Shown here piece by piece: positions 60,841 to 64,000 of a DNA stretch of 64,000 nucleotides. How positions within the stretch are numbered: position 1 is the first letter of the stretch; the number at the start of each line of letters is the position of its first letter. A model generated the notes under the pieces. It was not told the DNA's origin, ran no database searches, and saw nothing but the letters and a program-made list of their open reading frames with translations. Made by a program: the position numbers and the translations under genes. Source of the DNA: Peronospora farinosa (lineage: Eukaryota; Oomycota; Peronosporomycetes; Peronosporales; Peronosporaceae); assembly GCA_947646735.1 (NCBI GenBank), contig CANTFK010000208.1, positions 208,574 to 272,573 on the forward strand, written 5' to 3'.

Positions 60841-61440
60841 AAGAAAGCATACAAAGTATAAGATAAATAAACACACTCGAATTTGCTTTACACGTGGCAG
60901 CTCTAAGCGCCTCCTCTTACTTTCTACGTCGCTCCATCTCTTCCGGTCGGGATACCCTTTGGACCCCCGACGTCAGCAGGTGTTAGACGGCTCAAGCTAC
61001 GCAAGTTGAACCTCAGGATAGTTGGCCTGAGGTGTCAAGTAAGTGTCAAGACACCCAACACCCGCTACAGGATGCGGTTTCCCTACGGGGAACAAGAGAA
61101 AGGGGTCCAAGGACCAAGAAACAGTTAGACACCGAAAGGGGTACATAGTATCAGGTGCATTGCTCTCGACACAGTCGATTGAGACCAAGAAACCCTGGGC
61201 CCGAGTGAAGAATATCCACTCGGGGGCGTAAAGTCCCTCCATACAAGGATCAAGTCTATAAGTCTTCTGCGTCTAGCGAGGAGCAAGACCAGCCAAGACG
61301 AGGGGTACACAAGGTGAGAACCAAGGTTGACGCGACACGGTATCGGGGTACCCCCTCCGTAAGTCGGCAGTCCGGCGCTGTGTGTGTTTGTGGTTCTCTC
61401 ACGTCGTTTGAGAATCCACCGCACCACATTTGTGGCAGCA
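60841..61440 (+). repeat. LTR-like copy B
   Basis: Direct-oriented relative of copy A with the same landmarks, including ATCGGGGTACCCCCTCCGT at 61342-61360 and a GTCCGGCGC end. Both copies flank the integrase fragment, so they may be remnant LTRs of one element, although the fragment is on the minus strand. Confidence 0.45.
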
Positions 61441-62100
61441 GCCATAGTTACGCCTGTTTGGCTCAGTTAGAAGGTTGTCTATATTTTATGGTATTGACAG
61501 GGGACTTATCAACCTACCTGGCTAATTTATGCTATACTACTCAAATGTACCATTTTTATACCTTTTTTTAAAAAATTGACATATTTTTAAAATATTTGAA
61601 AATAAAATTTTAAAATATTCAGGAATCGGAAGTTTTCTCACGCCGAAGAATTCGTCAGCTAATTGTGGATGTACCCAATAACGCATACACCGGACGCTTG
61701 CGCGTCAGCGACACTCGCAGAACCCACGCCTATCGATGGTACGCCGGAAAGACCGTGCGCGTATCTCGCAAAGCCGAAAAACAAGCGCCCGGACCTAGGC
61801 CCCCGGTGTCTGCCACGCGTACGTGGCATATAAATTTCATTTAGAAAATTTCTTATGTGTTTCTAACGTGGTGCCGATTCTTGTTTTCTTGTTTCTTGCT
61901 TTTTTCTCGTCTCCTTTTTTATTGTTCAGTAGCTCCTCCACCAGTCGTATCGGATACCAGAACCGGTGTAGAATCCATTGTGGCTGCTACCTCCCCTGAC
62001 GTTGCGACTCAAGCTGGGGCTGTAATATCACCGCATGCGTCTGCAAAGGTGTCTGAGGGCATGAGACCAGCGAGAGTTGCATCGAAAGAGGGGCGGGAGT
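61441..62100. other. Region without recognisable genes
   Basis: About 660 bp, AT-rich at 61,550-61,620 and GC-richer after. A short ORF (61857-62105) starts with a hydrophobic stretch but reads like translated pyrimidine runs, so I do not call it. Confidence 0.4.
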
Positions 62101-62104
62101 CGTG

Positions 62105-62908
62105 ATGGTTGCTGCCGGGTTGGGTGAGTCGTCCGCGGAGGAGGAGGGTGAGCTCCGTCCAGAAATCATGACGGTACCCGGTCGTTCTGGTGTTTACGTA
62201 TTGGGCCGTGTGGAGACGGTGGAAATACCTGGGTATTCCGTTCGGGCGGTCATCGATTTGATCACGTTCTCGTGGATTCGCTCGAACAAAGCTTCTACGA
62301 TGGCTTTAAGCCTGGTATCGACGGGCACGGACGCTTCGGGGTCGCCTCTTGGTCGCTCAAACAATGATACTCTCTCGTCTGTGGCATTACACCCAGAACG
62401 TCTCCATTCCAGGGACTATTGTGAAGCGATGGCAGTCCCGCTGCTGAACAAGTTTGTGCTCTGTCGAAAGAACGATCGTCATGAATGGCTGAATTTCAGT
62501 TGGTCCCAACCGATTCCTGTACCAGCGCCGTGGCGATGGTGGGCTAGGTGTACCAAGCCTGGCGGCCCATCTCAAGCGCCAGCGTCTTCAATTCCTTCTT
62601 CAGGTTATCAGCGCCGCGACAACGACACATATTCGGAACTGGACGACAGCGAGTTCCGGACTGCTGAGGCTTCCGCTGCTTCCTTTCACGGATCGGTCCA
62701 GTGCCTTGTTCGTCCTCTCTATCTCTCCGCTGCGTCGCGGGAAGCTAATCCGATGGTGGCTGGCTTCTGCATGGTGGAAAGCGACGCGGACATCATGGTA
62801 CAAGATCCGGTGGACATTTCATGGCATGACCTTCCTCCTTGTGAGCGCGCATTGTATGGTCTTCACCAACCAATATGGTTGCACTCGGACGCCATGTTTA
62901 CACTATAA
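62105..62908 (+). other. Unrecognised 267-codon ORF in transposon-derived DNA
   Basis: Open frame starting MVAAGLGESSAEEEGE. The translation shows no domain I recognise, and the ORF sits next to LINE-like sequence, so it is probably part of a degraded non-LTR element read in or out of frame. Confidence 0.25.
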
Positions 62909-63930
62909 GAAATCTCCGCGAACAACTGCAGGCACAGCGCATCGTCGCTGCATTGGCTTGGTAGTCGAGCCACCGAGAACTTCCCGCTACATGTGTCCAG
63001 AGTCTTTTTGAGTGCGGTCGCTTGCTGACTTTATGCGCGATGGGGGTATTTGACCGTCGCGGCAAGACTATGTGCAACGTCACATCGACTTCACACTTGG
63101 TTCGGTGCTGCCTGGACGACGAGAGGCTGTGGATGCGCGTGCTATACATAGAGGCAACCCATATCGTCGCGAGACTTGGAGCGACGCATATGGTTGTACA
63201 AAAACAAAGTAGTCGGCGCCACCTCTCCATATCTCCGGTTGCAGCAGTGGTGGTAAGGTGTGCTTCATGGCATCGATCCAGAAGTCTGCGCTGCTTCGCA
63301 TCGTGTGTAGTCACCAAAGCCACCGACAAAGCAGCATCCGATGACGATCCACTCCCAGCGTTTTGATGTGGGTGTTATCCGGACTTACGTGAAGTACAGC
63401 AAACACCTGCAGAAGATCTTGCTCCCCGTGTTTACAGATCTCAATTTCGCACTGGCGTTCCGTCTTCTGCCGGTCCGCTCGGCCTTCTGGTTCCTGGAGG
63501 CGTCAACCCGAGCATTCGTCTTTGCGTTCGTGTTAGGTGCGGCGCCATCGAGACCGAGCAGCATTTCTTCTTCAGGTGCACACTCGCAGTCCAGCTCAAG
63601 GAGCATGCTCATGACTGATGTCCCTTTCTTCCGGCTACGCGCGACGTGAGTTGGGTATCATGCTATCAACAAAAACACACGTCCGTGACGAGTGGATGGC
63701 CAGCGCGGAGGTGGTCTACGACGTCTGGCACACGCTTCGCGCGGTGAAGCTCCACTTCCTCTGGACCGACCGCAACAGATGCCTCTTCGATGGAAGGCAA
63801 CCCACGCCTACGCTTCCAGCCATGCAAGTCATCTTGACAACTGCTAGCGCCCATTTCCGACGCGACTTCGTCGTTGTTACGATCCTGACCAACGGAGCAG
63901 GAGCGGCAAGCTGCTAACGCCGGATGTCAG
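62909..63930 (+). pseudogene. 3-prime end of a LINE-type (non-LTR) retrotransposon, degraded
   Basis: Around 63,515-63,610 one frame reads SIRLCVRVRCGAIETEQHFF followed by FRCTLA. This is the zinc-binding zf-RVT motif found after the reverse transcriptase of many LINEs. After a stop, a second frame (about 63,690-63,880) gives VYDVWHTLRAVKLHFLWTDR and NRCLFDG, typical of the C-terminal tail of oomycete LINE proteins. Frame changes and stops upstream show decay. No RT core motif could be read with confidence. Confidence 0.55.
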
Positions 63931-64000
63931 AAAATCAACTCTTCCGACTTTCTCAGTCAGAATTCAACGGCACTGCAAGTCCGCCAGCGTGAGCTGCTCC

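Overview
The window looks like nuclear DNA of an oomycete, most likely a Peronosporales species (Phytophthora or downy-mildew type). The evidence is the short 46-90 bp introns in compact genes, spaced divergent gene pairs, FYVE-domain proteins with lipase or ankyrin modules, a three-repeat Myb regulator, and Copia and Gypsy retrotransposons of stramenopile character. A Fused/STK36 kinase suggests a lineage that still makes, or only recently lost, flagellated zoospores. The species cannot be named from the sequence alone.

Bases 1-40.6 kb form a gene-dense housekeeping block. In order it carries: SEC16 (minus, runs off the left edge), a Rheb-type GTPase, a gamma-carbonic-anhydrase-like complex I subunit, a WBP4-like splicing protein, RPL23 (uL14), an R1R2R3 Myb protein, a RAD7-like leucine-rich-repeat protein, two nearly identical GAPDH genes head to head, STK36/Fused, an ankyrin-FYVE protein, a DysF-FYVE-lipase-FYVE protein, a small membrane protein, kinetochore SPC24, the TFIIIC subunit GTF3C3, and the cytoplasmic dynein light intermediate chain. 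I rebuilt exon structures by checking splice dinucleotides and codon phase, and most summed coding lengths come out as exact multiples of three.

Bases 41.1-64 kb are a nested repeat block. A 5.75 kb Copia element (41,580-47,329, plus strand) has LTRs identical except for one 16-bp duplication and a gag-pol frame broken by one TAG. It is followed by an 8.14 kb Gypsy chromovirus (47,741-55,881, sense on minus) with 450-bp LTRs and a GTAAT target duplication. Both sit inside older, diverged repeat DNA. From 57.5 kb to the right edge are fragments: a second Gypsy integrase remnant, two diverged LTR-like copies, and the 3-prime end of a LINE.

The most unusual signal is in the Gypsy element. LTRs, gag, pol and a long antisense ORF are packed with perfect short inverted repeats (stems of 7-12 bp, loops of 3-10 nt) about every 30-50 bp, through protein-coding sequence. 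Neighbouring host genes and the Copia element do not show this. The sense gag-pol is broken in several places, yet a 589-codon ORF on the opposite strand remains open. The gag-pol junction carries a textbook A-AAA-AAC slippery site with a downstream stem-loop, and the element sits in the centre of a perfect 27-bp palindrome.
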